64,000 bases of DNA from Sulfuricurvum sp. PC08-66 (GTDB lineage: Bacteria > Campylobacterota > Campylobacteria > Campylobacterales > Sulfurimonadaceae), in assembly GCA_000830255.1 (NCBI GenBank), contig JQIT01000004.1:186001-250000 (forward strand). The letters run 5' to 3'. Shown here in pieces: positions 54,509 to 64,000 of this stretch. A program made the position numbers and the translations under genes. The notes under the pieces are model-generated. The model made no database searches, had not been told where the DNA came from, and saw nothing but the letters and a program-made list of their open reading frames with translations. Numbering within the stretch: the stretch's first letter is position 1; each line of letters opens with the position of its first letter.

Positions 54509-55435
54509 CTAAAATAGGGAATTAACACTCTCGTTGTGATAAACACGGCGAATCACTTCAGCAAAAAGGGGCGCCAACGTCAATACCGTGATTTTGTCGC
54601 ACGCTTGACGCAACACCAAGGAGTCAGAGACGACCAACTCATCCAAATCCCCTTTGTCGATACGATCATAGGCGGGGCCTGAGAGTACAGGGTGGGTTGC
54701 GCATGCCATGACAGAGTTCGCCCCTTTTTGTTTGAGCACCGTAGCCGCCTTGACCATAGTACCTGCGGTATCGACCATATCGTCGATGAGGATAACATCA
54801 TACCCTTTGACATCCCCGATGATATTCATCACCTCAGATTGGTTCGCCTCTTCGCGTTTTTTGTCGACGATGACCATATTCAACCCTAGTTTGTCCGCGA
54901 AATAGCGTGCGCGTGCTACGCCACCGATATCGGGACTTGCAATGATAGGATTTTTGAGATTTTTGCTTTTGATGTACTCTTCGAAAATGATGGAGCCGTA
55001 GAGGTTATCGACGGGAATATCGAAAAAGCCTTGGATTTGCCCTGCATGCAAATCGATAGTCACCACGCGGTCCACGCCCGCTTTTTCAAAAAGATTTGCC
55101 ACAAGTTTGGCAGAGATGGGCACACGAGGAGCCGCTTTGCGGTCTTGACGTGCATAGCCAAAATAGGGAACAACCGCCGTGATAGAGTTGGCGGAGCTAC
55201 GTTTGAGCGCGTCCGTCATGATGAGAAGCTCCATCAAATTGTCGTTGGAAGGTGCGCCTGTCGATTGGACGATGAAGACATCGCGACCGCGAACACTTTC
55301 ACTAATTTTGACACTGATTTCACCGTCGCTGAAGCGTTTGATTTCGGCCTTGGAGACGGGTACGTCGAGATTTCTACACACATCTTCTGTGAACTGTTGG
55401 CTTGCAGTGCCTGCGAATATTTTATATCCTCTCAT
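54509..55435 (-). CDS. prs: Ribose-phosphate pyrophosphokinase
   Basis: The 308 residues begin MRGYKIFAGTASQQF, the start used in related species, with AAGG eight bases upstream. The PRPP loop VILIDDMVDTAGTM and the flexible catalytic region are intact. The enzyme makes PRPP for nucleotide, His and Trp synthesis. Confidence 0.96.
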   Translation of the reverse strand: MRGYKIFAGTASQQFTEDVCRNLDVPVSKAEIKRFSDGEISVKISESVRGRDVFIVQSTGAPSNDNLMELLIMTDALKRSSANSITAVVPYFGYARQDRKAAPRVPISAKLVANLFEKAGVDRVVTIDLHAGQIQGFFDIPVDNLYGSIIFEEYIKSKNLKNPIIASPDIGGVARARYFADKLGLNMVIVDKKREEANQSEVMNIIGDVKGYDVILIDDMVDTAGTMVKAATVLKQKGANSVMACATHPVLSGPAYDRIDKGDLDELVVSDSLVLRQACDKITVLTLAPLFAEVIRRVYHNESVNSLF

Positions 55436-55568
55436 CGATTGTACCTTAGGCAAATGTTAAAGCGCGATTATAGCGATTTTGACTTAAGTGTGGCTCTATT
55501 GTGAAGCTCCAAAAGGGGCACTCTTTTTGCTTTGGGCATGCATACTCTTTGCAACAGGTTGCCATCTC

Positions 55569-57212
55569 GTGAATCTACTCTTTTTACTTCTTTTCTCCAC
55601 TGCATCGCTTTTTGGGGCGACTTTGGATACTTCACAAGGCGTTGTCATCGACAAACCCATCGCCAACCTACCCCACGCCCTAGCAAGCTGGGGGGATAAG
55701 CACCTTTTTGCTACGTTGGATTACCCAAAAATCACCAAGCGCACCTACGAAAACGACACCTTTGGGATGCTTGCCGCCCTACGCCAAAGTGACGCACCCT
55801 ACCTCACTCTCACACTTGTGGATGAAGCATCACAAACAACACGCACACTCCCCTCTACCATCACCCAATCCAAGGCAATTAAAGCAATTTTTTTACCCTC
55901 TGGCGCTTTGATTGTCGCCTCTTTGGATTATCATGGGCAACTCACTGTTGCTCGATGGGAAGGCACCTATGCGCGTGCAACCGTGACGCAAGTGGAGAGT
56001 AGCAACACCATCGACATCGTCAATATCCATCCCCATTACGACGCTTTTGCAATCGTAACACTCCACGACCACACCCAAGACAAACTGCAACACTTCGCAC
56101 GGGGCAATGCACGCATAGGGTTTGAGCTTGCGCTTTTCGATGCTTCACTTAACCGCACCGCACAGCACTTCATAGGTGAGGCGCATCACCGCCATTTTGT
56201 CGATAGTTGCTATTCACCCTCGACCCATCGCTATCTTTTTGCCACTTTCGAAAACAACCTCTCTCTCTACAGCTTCGATAAAACACTCCAAACTATCACC
56301 CCCTCGACACACGCCATCGATGCCAATACCTCGCTCTTGGGACTCGTATGTGAGAGCAAAAATGCGCTTGCCACCTCCAAGGGGCTACTCTCTATCGATG
56401 ACAATACGCTTCGCTCCTATGCCCTTCCCCTAGAGCAGAGCATCGAGCAAGCCTACCAACTCCCTGACAATGGTTGGGTATGGGTGTGGCACACTCCAAG
56501 TGCTCAAGGTGACATCGATGCACATGTCATGCGTACCAATGCCGCGTTTAAACCGCTTTGGCACCACTGGCTCTCAACGCCTTACAATGACCGCTTTGAG
56601 ACTCTACAAATAGACCAAAGCCAAGGCGTAACACTGCACGGCAGCACCTACGATGCGCAAACGATGCAACTTTTTGCATTGAGACTCGATAGCGCAGGAA
56701 AAATGATGCAAAAAAGAGCTACTGTCGATCTCAAAGCGCACTTTTTTCAGACGCTTCTCGCGCAGTGCACCAAAAATAACCTTCCCATCACACACATCGA
56801 TAATACTACACTGCGTATCGACCTGCCCTACGCACAAGGTGAAGAGACTCTATCAAGCATCGATGAGGCGAAGCTCAAAACCTTTTGGAAGCTCTTCGTC
56901 CAAACACTCCAAAATCCTGCATTTAGAGATGCTATCGACAACATACGCATCGTGGGAGCTACCTCAAGCGAATGGAATAACCATCCAGACGCCTCACGTC
57001 ACATCAACAACAGCGCACTTTCTTTGGCACGTGGGCAAAATATGCTTTCACTTTTATACCAAAATGCACTTCCATCCGATATAGAGGCTTGGATGCGCAA
57101 GCATATAAGCGTTGAAGGCATCGCCATGACACGTCCCATCGTCAACCATGAAAAGCTAGAAAACTTTAGCGCCTCTCGACGTAACGAATTAATCATTATT
57201 TGGAAGCCTTAA
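55569..57212 (+). CDS. Exported protein with OmpA-like C-terminus
   Basis: The start chosen is a GTG giving a clean signal peptide (NLLFLLLFSTASLFG); a longer GTG start at 55488 would place two hydrophobic stretches in front. The 547-residue protein has a large middle region with beta-propeller-like repeats of unknown family. The last 150 residues, with IRIVGATSSEWN and RRNELIIIW, resemble the OmpA/MotB peptidoglycan-binding domain. It is two bases upstream of the FapA-like gene. Function unknown. Confidence 0.65.
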   Translation: MNLLFLLLFSTASLFGATLDTSQGVVIDKPIANLPHALASWGDKHLFATLDYPKITKRTYENDTFGMLAALRQSDAPYLTLTLVDEASQTTRTLPSTITQSKAIKAIFLPSGALIVASLDYHGQLTVARWEGTYARATVTQVESSNTIDIVNIHPHYDAFAIVTLHDHTQDKLQHFARGNARIGFELALFDASLNRTAQHFIGEAHHRHFVDSCYSPSTHRYLFATFENNLSLYSFDKTLQTITPSTHAIDANTSLLGLVCESKNALATSKGLLSIDDNTLRSYALPLEQSIEQAYQLPDNGWVWVWHTPSAQGDIDAHVMRTNAAFKPLWHHWLSTPYNDRFETLQIDQSQGVTLHGSTYDAQTMQLFALRLDSAGKMMQKRATVDLKAHFFQTLLAQCTKNNLPITHIDNTTLRIDLPYAQGEETLSSIDEAKLKTFWKLFVQTLQNPAFRDAIDNIRIVGATSSEWNNHPDASRHINNSALSLARGQNMLSLLYQNALPSDIEAWMRKHISVEGIAMTRPIVNHEKLENFSASRRNELIIIWKP

Positions 57213-57213
57213 C

Positions 57214-59028
57214 ATGAGTTTCACGCCTACTATTCTCACTACCCTCAATATTGCCAAATCGCTCGAAGAGTTTGCCAAAAAAGAGCAGTGCGTACCCGAA
57301 GATATCGCTTTTGAAATTGTCGCCTTTGCGACCTACTATGCTGTCGCGCCCCAAAACAAGTGGACAAAAATCGAGGCCGAAAACAGAGCCTCTGTTGTGA
57401 ATGTCGCTACGCTAACCAATCCTCTTTATAGCTTTACCGAGCAGTATAAAATCAAACTTTTCCCCAACAAAATCAATGCTCAGTATCACCCTATTTTGGC
57501 ACTCATTACTAGCAAAGATATGACAAAAATCAATCTAGTACTTCGCAAAGGCTCTACGATGGTGCCCGATAAATTGGGCGCACAGTTTTACCTCAAAGCC
57601 ATCAAAGCCAAATTGGCACAAGCAGGCGTGCTATTAGGGCTTTTTGGACTCAACATCGAAAAAAATCTCGCACCTTTATGGAAAGCGTTTACCCAAAACA
57701 ACACACTTCAAGAGGATATTATCCTCCCTATCATTCGCGCACTTCCTGCCAAACTCAATGAACCCAAACGTCTTGTGAGCCACTACCTATCCAAACATTC
57801 AAACCAACGTACTGCACTAGAGAGTGGTGTCGATGAAGGTGAACTCATCGCGCAATACTATCCAGCCACCTTTTCGACGGGAGGACGAAACTCCAAGGGT
57901 GAATACCTTTTCGATGCGACCAATTTCGATGCGTATGACACACTCTACACTTTTGATGCCGCGACCATAAGACGTACGGTCCAAAACGATGTGCTCTCCT
58001 TTTATGCACTCAAAACGGGTTTCGTCGATTTAACAGACCAGCATTTTGCTATCTCAAACAGCCTTACATTGGGAGTAGCAAGCCTCAAAAGCACAGGCAG
58101 TATTACCCCAGGTGGACATCGCGATATCGATATCAAAATTGTCGAAGATGACATCAACAAAGATGCTATCGAAAAGGGTGTCGCCATCGATGTGAGCACC
58201 ATCAATGTTCGCGGAAGCATCGCCAGCAACACCTCCATCAAAGCGCAAACCGTAGAAATAGGCGCACAAACCCACAAAAAAAGCACCCTCGAGGTCGCCG
58301 AAACCGCCAAAGTGCACCTACATCGAGGCAATCTAAAAGCCAAAGATGCGCACATCAATAAATTCGAAAATGGTACCGTAGAGGCACACACAGCGCATAT
58401 CAATGATGCATTGGGTGGTGTCATCATCGCAAAAGAGATTCACATACGTACGCTCTACTCCAATGCCACACTCATTGCTTCACACGAAGTTTCCATTGGC
58501 TCCATTGTGGGTCAAAACAACAAAATATACATCGCACCCTACAAAGTCCCAGCGTACGCATTGGAGCTTGAAACTCTTCGTCAAGAGATTGCTGATGCTC
58601 AAAACATTCTCATTGCCATGCAACAAGAGGAGCGTAGTCGTATCATCGAGTTTGAAGCATCCTACGCACGTTTGGCGGAGTATCAAAAAAAAGCTGTCAT
58701 GGCTATCAAGCAAGGACAAGAGATAGCTGTCAATGTGGCAGTTAAACTCAAGCAACACACCATCGATAGGGAACAAATTGATGAACTCACACGTCAGGTA
58801 CAACTACAGCAACAAAAAGTTGCAACCCTACAAAACAGTCTCGACAGAGCAAATGAGATATGGCACCACGCAAGTGTGAAGCTCTTAAGTAGCTGGGATG
58901 GGAAACAGGCGATAATTTATGACTATGACCCTGAAAAGCCTATGCAACGTTATATGCCAAATGGTCTTATCAAAGAGATTGTTTATGACAACATCAACAA
59001 AACACAACTATTAGAAGGAAAGTGGTAA
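57214..59028 (+). CDS. FapA/DUF342-domain protein
   Basis: The 604 residues carry the FapA (DUF342) beta-helix (about 280-440), with repeated short strands such as VRGSIASNTSIKAQTVEIGA, followed by a long coiled coil (455-560). Such proteins are common in this phylum and are linked to cell-surface or shape functions; the role is not established. It follows the OmpA-like gene with a one-base gap, so they form an operon that ends at the shared terminator. Confidence 0.85.
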   Translation: MSFTPTILTTLNIAKSLEEFAKKEQCVPEDIAFEIVAFATYYAVAPQNKWTKIEAENRASVVNVATLTNPLYSFTEQYKIKLFPNKINAQYHPILALITSKDMTKINLVLRKGSTMVPDKLGAQFYLKAIKAKLAQAGVLLGLFGLNIEKNLAPLWKAFTQNNTLQEDIILPIIRALPAKLNEPKRLVSHYLSKHSNQRTALESGVDEGELIAQYYPATFSTGGRNSKGEYLFDATNFDAYDTLYTFDAATIRRTVQNDVLSFYALKTGFVDLTDQHFAISNSLTLGVASLKSTGSITPGGHRDIDIKIVEDDINKDAIEKGVAIDVSTINVRGSIASNTSIKAQTVEIGAQTHKKSTLEVAETAKVHLHRGNLKAKDAHINKFENGTVEAHTAHINDALGGVIIAKEIHIRTLYSNATLIASHEVSIGSIVGQNNKIYIAPYKVPAYALELETLRQEIADAQNILIAMQQEERSRIIEFEASYARLAEYQKKAVMAIKQGQEIAVNVAVKLKQHTIDREQIDELTRQVQLQQQKVATLQNSLDRANEIWHHASVKLLSSWDGKQAIIYDYDPEKPMQRYMPNGLIKEIVYDNINKTQLLEGKW

Positions 59029-59059
59029 AAGAGAGAAAAAGAAGGAGAGAAGCTAGAGA

Positions 59060-59081
59060 CAAAAAGGCTTACGCCTTTTTG
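59060..59081. terminator. Bidirectional terminator
   Basis: AAAAAGGC and GCCTTTTT pair around TTAC, giving a T run on both strands. It lies between the converging FapA-like and cytochrome c genes and can serve both. Confidence 0.85.
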
Positions 59082-59084
59082 AAC

Positions 59085-59414
59085 TCAACCACACGAAGGA
59101 ACGTTTCCTGAGTCAGAACCGTAGTGGAACAAGAAATCTTTCAAATCCGGTGCCAATTTTTTGAAGCTTTCACCGCCAAAATATTTATCAGCTTTTGTAC
59201 CTGCATGTTTTTCAATAATAAGCGCTGCATCGTCTTCAAAAAGCTCTGCCCACTCATCTTGCGTATGCATACCAGCACCTTTTGTACCGTTACCGTGGCA
59301 ATTTTTGCATTGTTTGAGGTATGCTTTTTGACCTTTGTTGATATCAGCGTGCGCAGATGTTGCGAACGCGCTCACAGCGACAGCTGAAAGCAGTAGTGAC
59401 AAACCCTTGTTCAT
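59085..59414 (-). CDS. Monohaem class I cytochrome c
   Basis: The 109 residues have a signal peptide (cleaved after SAHA), a CKNCH haem site at about 36-40 and a late KLAPDLKDFLFHYG with few methionines; the distal ligand is unclear. It is a periplasmic electron carrier. The ATG follows AGGAG, and the gene ends at the bidirectional terminator. Confidence 0.9.
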   Translation of the reverse strand: MNKGLSLLLSAVAVSAFATSAHADINKGQKAYLKQCKNCHGNGTKGAGMHTQDEWAELFEDDAALIIEKHAGTKADKYFGGESFKKLAPDLKDFLFHYGSDSGNVPSCG

Positions 59415-59467
59415 TATTTTCTCCTTAGAATTTAGCGTTATGATACAGTAACTTGCTAAAAAAAAAT

Positions 59468-59770
59468 TTAAGCATCATCCTGTAAAACGGGCGTATCAGC
59501 TGCCGCCAAAATCTCATTTTTGACCTTTGAATCGATGAGCTTATGGCGCGCTTTTTTGTGATACAAAGCTACTGCTTCGATAGTCGTTTGCATTTTTTGC
59601 GCTATCTCTTCAAGCGCAAACTCCTGATAAACAAAAAAAGCTTTAAACTCTTTTTTGGTCAAAAGGCGTTTGATTATTTTTGTGATTACCTTCACCTGTT
59701 CATGTGTCACTTCGCGCTTAGGCAACTCATATATCTCCAACAGTTGTGTAACGTAACGTAATTCACCCAT
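59468..59770 (-). CDS. Small helical protein with HTH-like region
   Basis: The 100 residues contain FALEEIAQKMQTTIEAVALYHKKARHKL, similar to sigma-factor region 4 helix-turn-helix segments. There is no other domain. Its start overlaps the serB stop (TAATG), so they are translated together. A regulator role is a guess. Confidence 0.7.
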   Translation of the reverse strand: MGELRYVTQLLEIYELPKREVTHEQVKVITKIIKRLLTKKEFKAFFVYQEFALEEIAQKMQTTIEAVALYHKKARHKLIDSKVKNEILAAADTPVLQDDA

Positions 59771-60390
59771 TATATATGCTCCAAAATTAGACGTAAATCT
59801 TTCTCGTCAATGATGATATTGGCCTCTTTTTTTAGTATAGGCTTGGCGCAAAATGCTACCCGTTTTGCCGCGAATGGGAACATACTACGGTCATTGGCAC
59901 CATCACCCACCACTAATGTACTCTCCTGCGAAACACCCAAAAGCGCTTGCAGACGTTTGACCATCTCCCCTTTTGAGCTATCAAACATCATCTCTCCTCC
60001 TACCAATCCCGTAAGTTTGCCCTCTTTGTGATGCAACGTATTGGCAAACTCCGCATCAAAACCCAAAAGTTTTTGCGCATGAGACGTTGCCGTACGAAAG
60101 CCTCCACTCAGACAGACTACCTTATAGCCAACAGCTTTGAGCTGTGCGATAGTCTCTTTTGCGCCTCGCATCATAGGAAGATTTTGACTCACCTCCAAAA
60201 CCGTCTCGTAATCGAGTCCCTTCAATAATCCAACGCGTTGCTGAAGAGACTCAAAAAAGTCGAGTTCTCCACTCATCGCACGGTGCGTTATGGCCGCTAC
60301 TTGCGTTTCTATTCCCATTTTTTGAGCAAAAAAATCGATAGTTTCACCGTCCATAAGGGTCGAATCAAAATCAAAAACCGCTAGCTTCAC
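59770..60390 (-). CDS. serB: Phosphoserine phosphatase
   Basis: The 206 residues start at a GTG with GGATGG upstream and have the HAD motifs DFDSTLMDGE, LSGGFR, a Lys near 143 and GDGANDRSM. It makes serine in the last step of its pathway. It overlaps the small HTH gene. Confidence 0.93.
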   Translation of the reverse strand: MKLAVFDFDSTLMDGETIDFFAQKMGIETQVAAITHRAMSGELDFFESLQQRVGLLKGLDYETVLEVSQNLPMMRGAKETIAQLKAVGYKVVCLSGGFRTATSHAQKLLGFDAEFANTLHHKEGKLTGLVGGEMMFDSSKGEMVKRLQALLGVSQESTLVVGDGANDRSMFPFAAKRVAFCAKPILKKEANIIIDEKDLRLILEHI

Positions 60391-60448
60391 ATTCCATCCT
60401 AAAGTAATATTGGCTAAAATTTTATCTTATTTCACCTAAAGAGCCTTC

Positions 60449-61351
60449 GTGTTTGAAACCCTTATAAACAAACTACACTATGGTAATTATCTCACCTTAG
60501 AGACTACTCCAGGGCATGAACCAACCATGAACACCCTTATGGAAAAAATCGAAACGTTAGGTTTGCACACCAAAGTAGATGGCTTTAGCACTACGGACAA
60601 TCCCTTGGCAAAGCTCAAATACAATGCACTTTTTGCAGCCATGCAACTGCAAAATCGCTTTGGTCTGCCTGTTTTAGCCACCATGAGTATGCGTGACCGT
60701 AATAAACTTGCACTCCAATCCGACTTACTAGGTGCAAATGATGTCGATGTACGCGCCATTTTGGCACTCACAGGTGACAGTGCCAAAATTTCCAATCAAC
60801 CCAATACCAAAGGTGTTTTTGAAGCGGATTCTACACTTTTGCTCGAAATCATCCGCTGTTTCAATACAGGTATCGACTATGCAGGAAAACCGCTTGCCTC
60901 TGCACCAAAACCCATCTACCCTTTCTCCGTCGTAAACTCTTTTGCAAAAAATGAAAAATTGCTTCTCAAAAAAATGGTCAAAAAAATCTCTCATGGAGCT
61001 ATTGGTATTATTACTCAACCTATTTTTGACATCGAAAATGCAAAAAATATGCTCTCCTTACATGCCCAAGCTTCCATGGATGCTTCGCAAAAAAGCACAC
61101 TCATTTTAGGGCTTTTTCCTATCACAAAACTGCGAACTGCACAATTTCTAAGTGCGCATGTTCCAGGTATTCATGTACCTGCAATTTGGATTGAAAAACT
61201 CACTACTGCTAGTAAAATATCTGCGCAAGAGGAGTATAAAGTGGGATTTGAAATGAGTCAGAAGTTGCTTCATGACGTCATCAAGCTACACCCCAAGGTG
61301 CACCTCATGACAGCCAATCAATTTGGTTTGGCGGCTGATTTGCTTGCGTGA
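60449..61351 (+). CDS. Methylenetetrahydrofolate reductase-family protein
   Basis: The 300 residues start at a GTG and form a TIM barrel of the MetF family, with VDGFSTTDNP, MSMRDRNKLALQSDLLGA and ILALTGDSAK. MetF reduces methylene- to methyl-tetrahydrofolate with FAD. The N-terminus differs from classical MetF, so it may be a related enzyme. It is divergent from serB and convergent with cheW. Confidence 0.78.
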   Translation: MFETLINKLHYGNYLTLETTPGHEPTMNTLMEKIETLGLHTKVDGFSTTDNPLAKLKYNALFAAMQLQNRFGLPVLATMSMRDRNKLALQSDLLGANDVDVRAILALTGDSAKISNQPNTKGVFEADSTLLLEIIRCFNTGIDYAGKPLASAPKPIYPFSVVNSFAKNEKLLLKKMVKKISHGAIGIITQPIFDIENAKNMLSLHAQASMDASQKSTLILGLFPITKLRTAQFLSAHVPGIHVPAIWIEKLTTASKISAQEEYKVGFEMSQKLLHDVIKLHPKVHLMTANQFGLAADLLA

Positions 61352-61843
61352 TTAAAAATCACGCTCTAGCAATCTATCTACTTTCAATATTGTCAAAATT
61401 CTATCTTGTTGCTTACCGACACCATCGATAAACGTCTTCTCTTGCAGTGAAGTCTCAGGAGCGGGATCGATATCGCGCACATTCAAACGTATCGCTTCTG
61501 TCAATCTATCGATAACGAATCCTGCAATCTCCTCTTTGTTTTTCATCACAATAAAGCGCGTCTCTGGAGTAGCAGGCTGAGGCTCTATGCCAAATTTGAT
61601 ACGTAAATCTATCAACGGTATGACGCTTCCACGTAGATTAAAAACACCCAAAACATAGGGAGGCGTTTGGGGAACACGTGTCGATTCGATAGGTTTTATT
61701 ATCTCTTGAATCGACAATATGGGCACCGTGTACTCTTCGTCACCCACTATAAAGCCAACCAACTGCACTACTTCATCGATAGAGCTTGTGGCCTCCTCTT
61801 TTTTACGTTGCTTATTTATGATACCTTGGAGTTTTTCACTCAT
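61352..61843 (-). CDS. cheW: Chemotaxis coupling protein CheW
   Basis: The 163 residues match CheW, with LVGFIVGDEEYTVPILSIQEIIK, VFNLRGSVIPLIDLR and the ETSLQEKTFIDGVGK region. CheW connects receptors to CheA. It overlaps cheA by four bases (ATGA) and lies downstream of it. Confidence 0.93.
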   Translation of the reverse strand: MSEKLQGIINKQRKKEEATSSIDEVVQLVGFIVGDEEYTVPILSIQEIIKPIESTRVPQTPPYVLGVFNLRGSVIPLIDLRIKFGIEPQPATPETRFIVMKNKEEIAGFVIDRLTEAIRLNVRDIDPAPETSLQEKTFIDGVGKQQDRILTILKVDRLLERDF

Positions 61844-64000
61844 GCTGTACGCTCCATATTAAGTTTGATGTTACGCTTTACAACATTCAAGAGATACTCT
61901 GGCGAGTAAGGTTTGGTGACATATTCAACCATTCCCGACTCTACACCGCGCATACGGTCTGATTTACCAGAGCGTGACGTAACTGCAATGAGCGGTAGGT
62001 TTTTGAATTTGCTGTATTTTTTAATTTCTGAAGCCAAGGTATAACCATCCATACGAGGCATTTCAATGTCAATAAGGACTGCATCGAACTGTTTTTCACC
62101 TGCTTTTAGAATATTAAGTGCTTCAAGACCGTCATTGGCTTCACTCAGCGTAATACCCAGTGGCTCAAGTGATTTGCGCATAATGGTTCTGTCTGTTTTG
62201 CTGTCATCGACAATCAAAACATGATAATCACTTGGAGAGTTTTTAGCTTTAACCACAGAAGCTTTTGTCGAAGTCATCGATTTTGTTGATATTGATTTTG
62301 CCATTTGCATGATAGCCGCCACATCAACAATAAGTGTCACACCACCATCTCCACGGATAGTGGCGCCAGCGATGCCTTCCATGCCTTTGAGGTACTCACC
62401 CAAAGATTTAATAACAATCTCTTCTTGACCCACCAATGAGTCAACAATAACACCTATTTTTGACTCAGCAAGACCCAGAATGACTACGTACGCGTGCTCA
62501 CCTGTATCAAAAACGCGCTCAACTTCAAAAATATCCACCAAATGTACCAATGGCAATACTTCATCACGAAGTCGCATAACGCTACGATTTTCTACTGAAG
62601 TAATTTCATCTTTTGTTATACGCACCGTTTCCAAAACCGAAGCGAGTGGTATTGCGTAAAACTCCTCCTGTACCCCAACCAACAAGGCTTGAATAATGGC
62701 AAGTGTCAATGGAATTTTCAATTTCATTGTGGTACCTTCATTGACCACACTATCGATATCAATTATCCCATTGAGCTTTTCAATATTCGTTTTTACGACA
62801 TCCATACCTACGCCGCGACCAGATACTGAGGTGACTTGCGCAGCAGTAGAAAAGCCTGGGCGGAAAATAAGACCAAATGCCTCTTTTTCACTCATATTAT
62901 CAGCTTCGTGCTCTGATATGACCCCTTTTTCCATCGCTTTTTGCTTAAGCATCTCTGTATTGAGACCTTTACCATCGTCGGCGATGGAGATAACGATATG
63001 GTTACCTTCGTTGTACGCTTTAAGCTCAATAATACCTGTTTCAGGTTTACCTTTGAGTTTTCGTGTTTCAAAATCTTCGATACCGTGGTCACATGAGTTA
63101 CGAATAATGTGTACCAGTGGGTCACCAATCTCTTCAACAATCGATTTGTCTAGTTCTGTCTCTTCTCCGCTGATGACAAGCTCGATTTTTTTGTTGAGTT
63201 CTCGAGAGAGGTCACGAATCATACGTGGGAACTTGTTGAAGACTTTTCCGATAGGTAACATACGCGTCTTCATAACAGCGATTTGCAAATCGGTTGTTAC
63301 GAGAGATACAATAGAGACAACCTGATTTAACTCTTCGAGAAACTCTTCGCCCTCATAACGCTCTTCAACATCATCATTGATTTTTATCAAACGGTTTTTG
63401 CCCAAAACAAGCTCACCGATAAGATTCATCAAGTGATCCAAACGCTTAACATCGACGCGAATAGTTTGTTCAACAGCCGCTGATTGTGATTGCGCAGCCG
63501 CTGCGGCAGGCGCAGGGGCACCTTTTGCTGGTGCGCTACTTTTGACAGGTTCAGCAGGTGCATTGTCATAATCAGCAAATGTAGCTTGCACTTTAGCACT
63601 CTCTACAGGTTTTTCCACTTTTTTAGGAGCTGGAGCTTCGCTCTTTTTGGCTTCTCTTTTTGCTTTATCTTCTGCTTGTCGTTTGGCCAAAAGACGTGCT
63701 ATTTCTGCCTCTACTTCAGCTTCTGTCAAATTTTCATAATCGATTTCATCTTCTGCTGCTACGGGTTCTTCAACTACTTGCGGGGCTGCCTTAGCAGGTG
63801 CAACAGACTTCGCTGGAGAAACTTCTGGAATCGTATCACCATTTGAAACTGCATCCAAACGTTTTACCATATCCGAAACATCGTACCCATTATCCGTACC
63901 AGAATCACGAATGGTATGCAAAATATTTTTCATCATATCGATGGAAGGCAATACGACATCGAGTACTTCTGGAGTCATTTTTAACTCATTGTGTCGTGCC
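61840..64000 (-). CDS. cheA: Hybrid chemotaxis kinase CheA with receiver domain, N-terminus cut off
   Basis: The frame stays open to the window edge, so the Hpt domain with the phosphorylated His lies outside. Visible parts, in order, are the end of Hpt, an Ala/Lys-rich linker, the dimerisation region, the HATPase domain (SCDHGIEDFETR, ADDGKGLNT, GRGVGMDVVKTNI), a CheW-like domain and a C-terminal receiver with its Asp in VLIDIEMPRMDG and Lys in VTKPYSP. This CheAY form is normal for Campylobacterota. Confidence 0.95.
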   Translation of the reverse strand, partial: ARHNELKMTPEVLDVVLPSIDMMKNILHTIRDSGTDNGYDVSDMVKRLDAVSNGDTIPEVSPAKSVAPAKAAPQVVEEPVAAEDEIDYENLTEAEVEAEIARLLAKRQAEDKAKREAKKSEAPAPKKVEKPVESAKVQATFADYDNAPAEPVKSSAPAKGAPAPAAAAAQSQSAAVEQTIRVDVKRLDHLMNLIGELVLGKNRLIKINDDVEERYEGEEFLEELNQVVSIVSLVTTDLQIAVMKTRMLPIGKVFNKFPRMIRDLSRELNKKIELVISGEETELDKSIVEEIGDPLVHIIRNSCDHGIEDFETRKLKGKPETGIIELKAYNEGNHIVISIADDGKGLNTEMLKQKAMEKGVISEHEADNMSEKEAFGLIFRPGFSTAAQVTSVSGRGVGMDVVKTNIEKLNGIIDIDSVVNEGTTMKLKIPLTLAIIQALLVGVQEEFYAIPLASVLETVRITKDEITSVENRSVMRLRDEVLPLVHLVDIFEVERVFDTGEHAYVVILGLAESKIGVIVDSLVGQEEIVIKSLGEYLKGMEGIAGATIRGDGGVTLIVDVAAIMQMAKSISTKSMTSTKASVVKAKNSPSDYHVLIVDDSKTDRTIMRKSLEPLGITLSEANDGLEALNILKAGEKQFDAVLIDIEMPRMDGYTLASEIKKYSKFKNLPLIAVTSRSGKSDRMRGVESGMVEYVTKPYSPEYLLNVVKRNIKLNMERTA

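Overview
This window comes from a free-living, nitrogen-fixing member of the Campylobacterota (Epsilonproteobacteria). The evidence is the gene order: rnr-holA-rpsF-ssb-rpsR, amidase/tyrS/spoT/rpoZ/pyrH, a CheA with a fused receiver domain, and a desulforubrerythrin of the Campylobacter type. Base composition is moderate, close to half G+C by eye, which points to a Sulfuricurvum- or Sulfurospirillum-like genus rather than Campylobacter itself. The genus cannot be fixed from this window.

Layout. (1) 1-3.4 kb: the end of a di-haem cytochrome c peroxidase, two small lipoproteins and a membrane-anchored zinc-free dehydrogenase. (2) 3.4-31.1 kb: a large accessory nitrogen-fixation region. It holds an operon fprA-nifQ-moxR-VWA-two unknowns-ArsC-like; a Sel1-repeat protein; tpx-SagB-like-unknown; nifA; nifU-aldo/keto reductase-flavoprotein-nifT; a divergent PII protein; desulforubrerythrin; rpoN; and nifN-nifX-DUF269-nifF-nifW-nifZ-FeSII-like ferredoxin-ferredoxin. 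The structural genes nifHDK, and nifE, nifB, nifS and nifV, are not in the window. Toxin-antitoxin genes (hipBA, an RHH/ParE pair, a MazF pair, two orphan antitoxins) and an AT-rich metallo-beta-lactamase-fold gene sit between the nif blocks. (3) 31.1-37.7 kb: rlmC, fetB, purN, a Fur-type TonB receptor, hemD, ilvC. (4) 37.8-64 kb: core genes for RNA decay, replication, ribosome, cell wall, stringent response, PRPP, c-di-GMP turnover and chemotaxis.

How the nif genes fit together. NifA and RpoN are both encoded here. Four sites resembling the -24/-12 sigma-54 promoter lie 26-31 bases before the start codons of fprA, tpx, the PII gene and nifN, and two weaker ones precede rpoN and nifU. This links cofactor assembly (nifN, nifX, nifQ), Fe-S supply (nifU), electron supply (nifF, ferredoxins) and oxygen or peroxide defence (flavodiiron protein, Tpx, FeSII-like protein) into one probable regulon. 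The least understood part is the fprA operon, where a MoxR ATPase and a VWA partner with two unknown proteins are co-transcribed with nifQ. This is the best candidate for an undescribed nitrogenase-related maturation or protection system.
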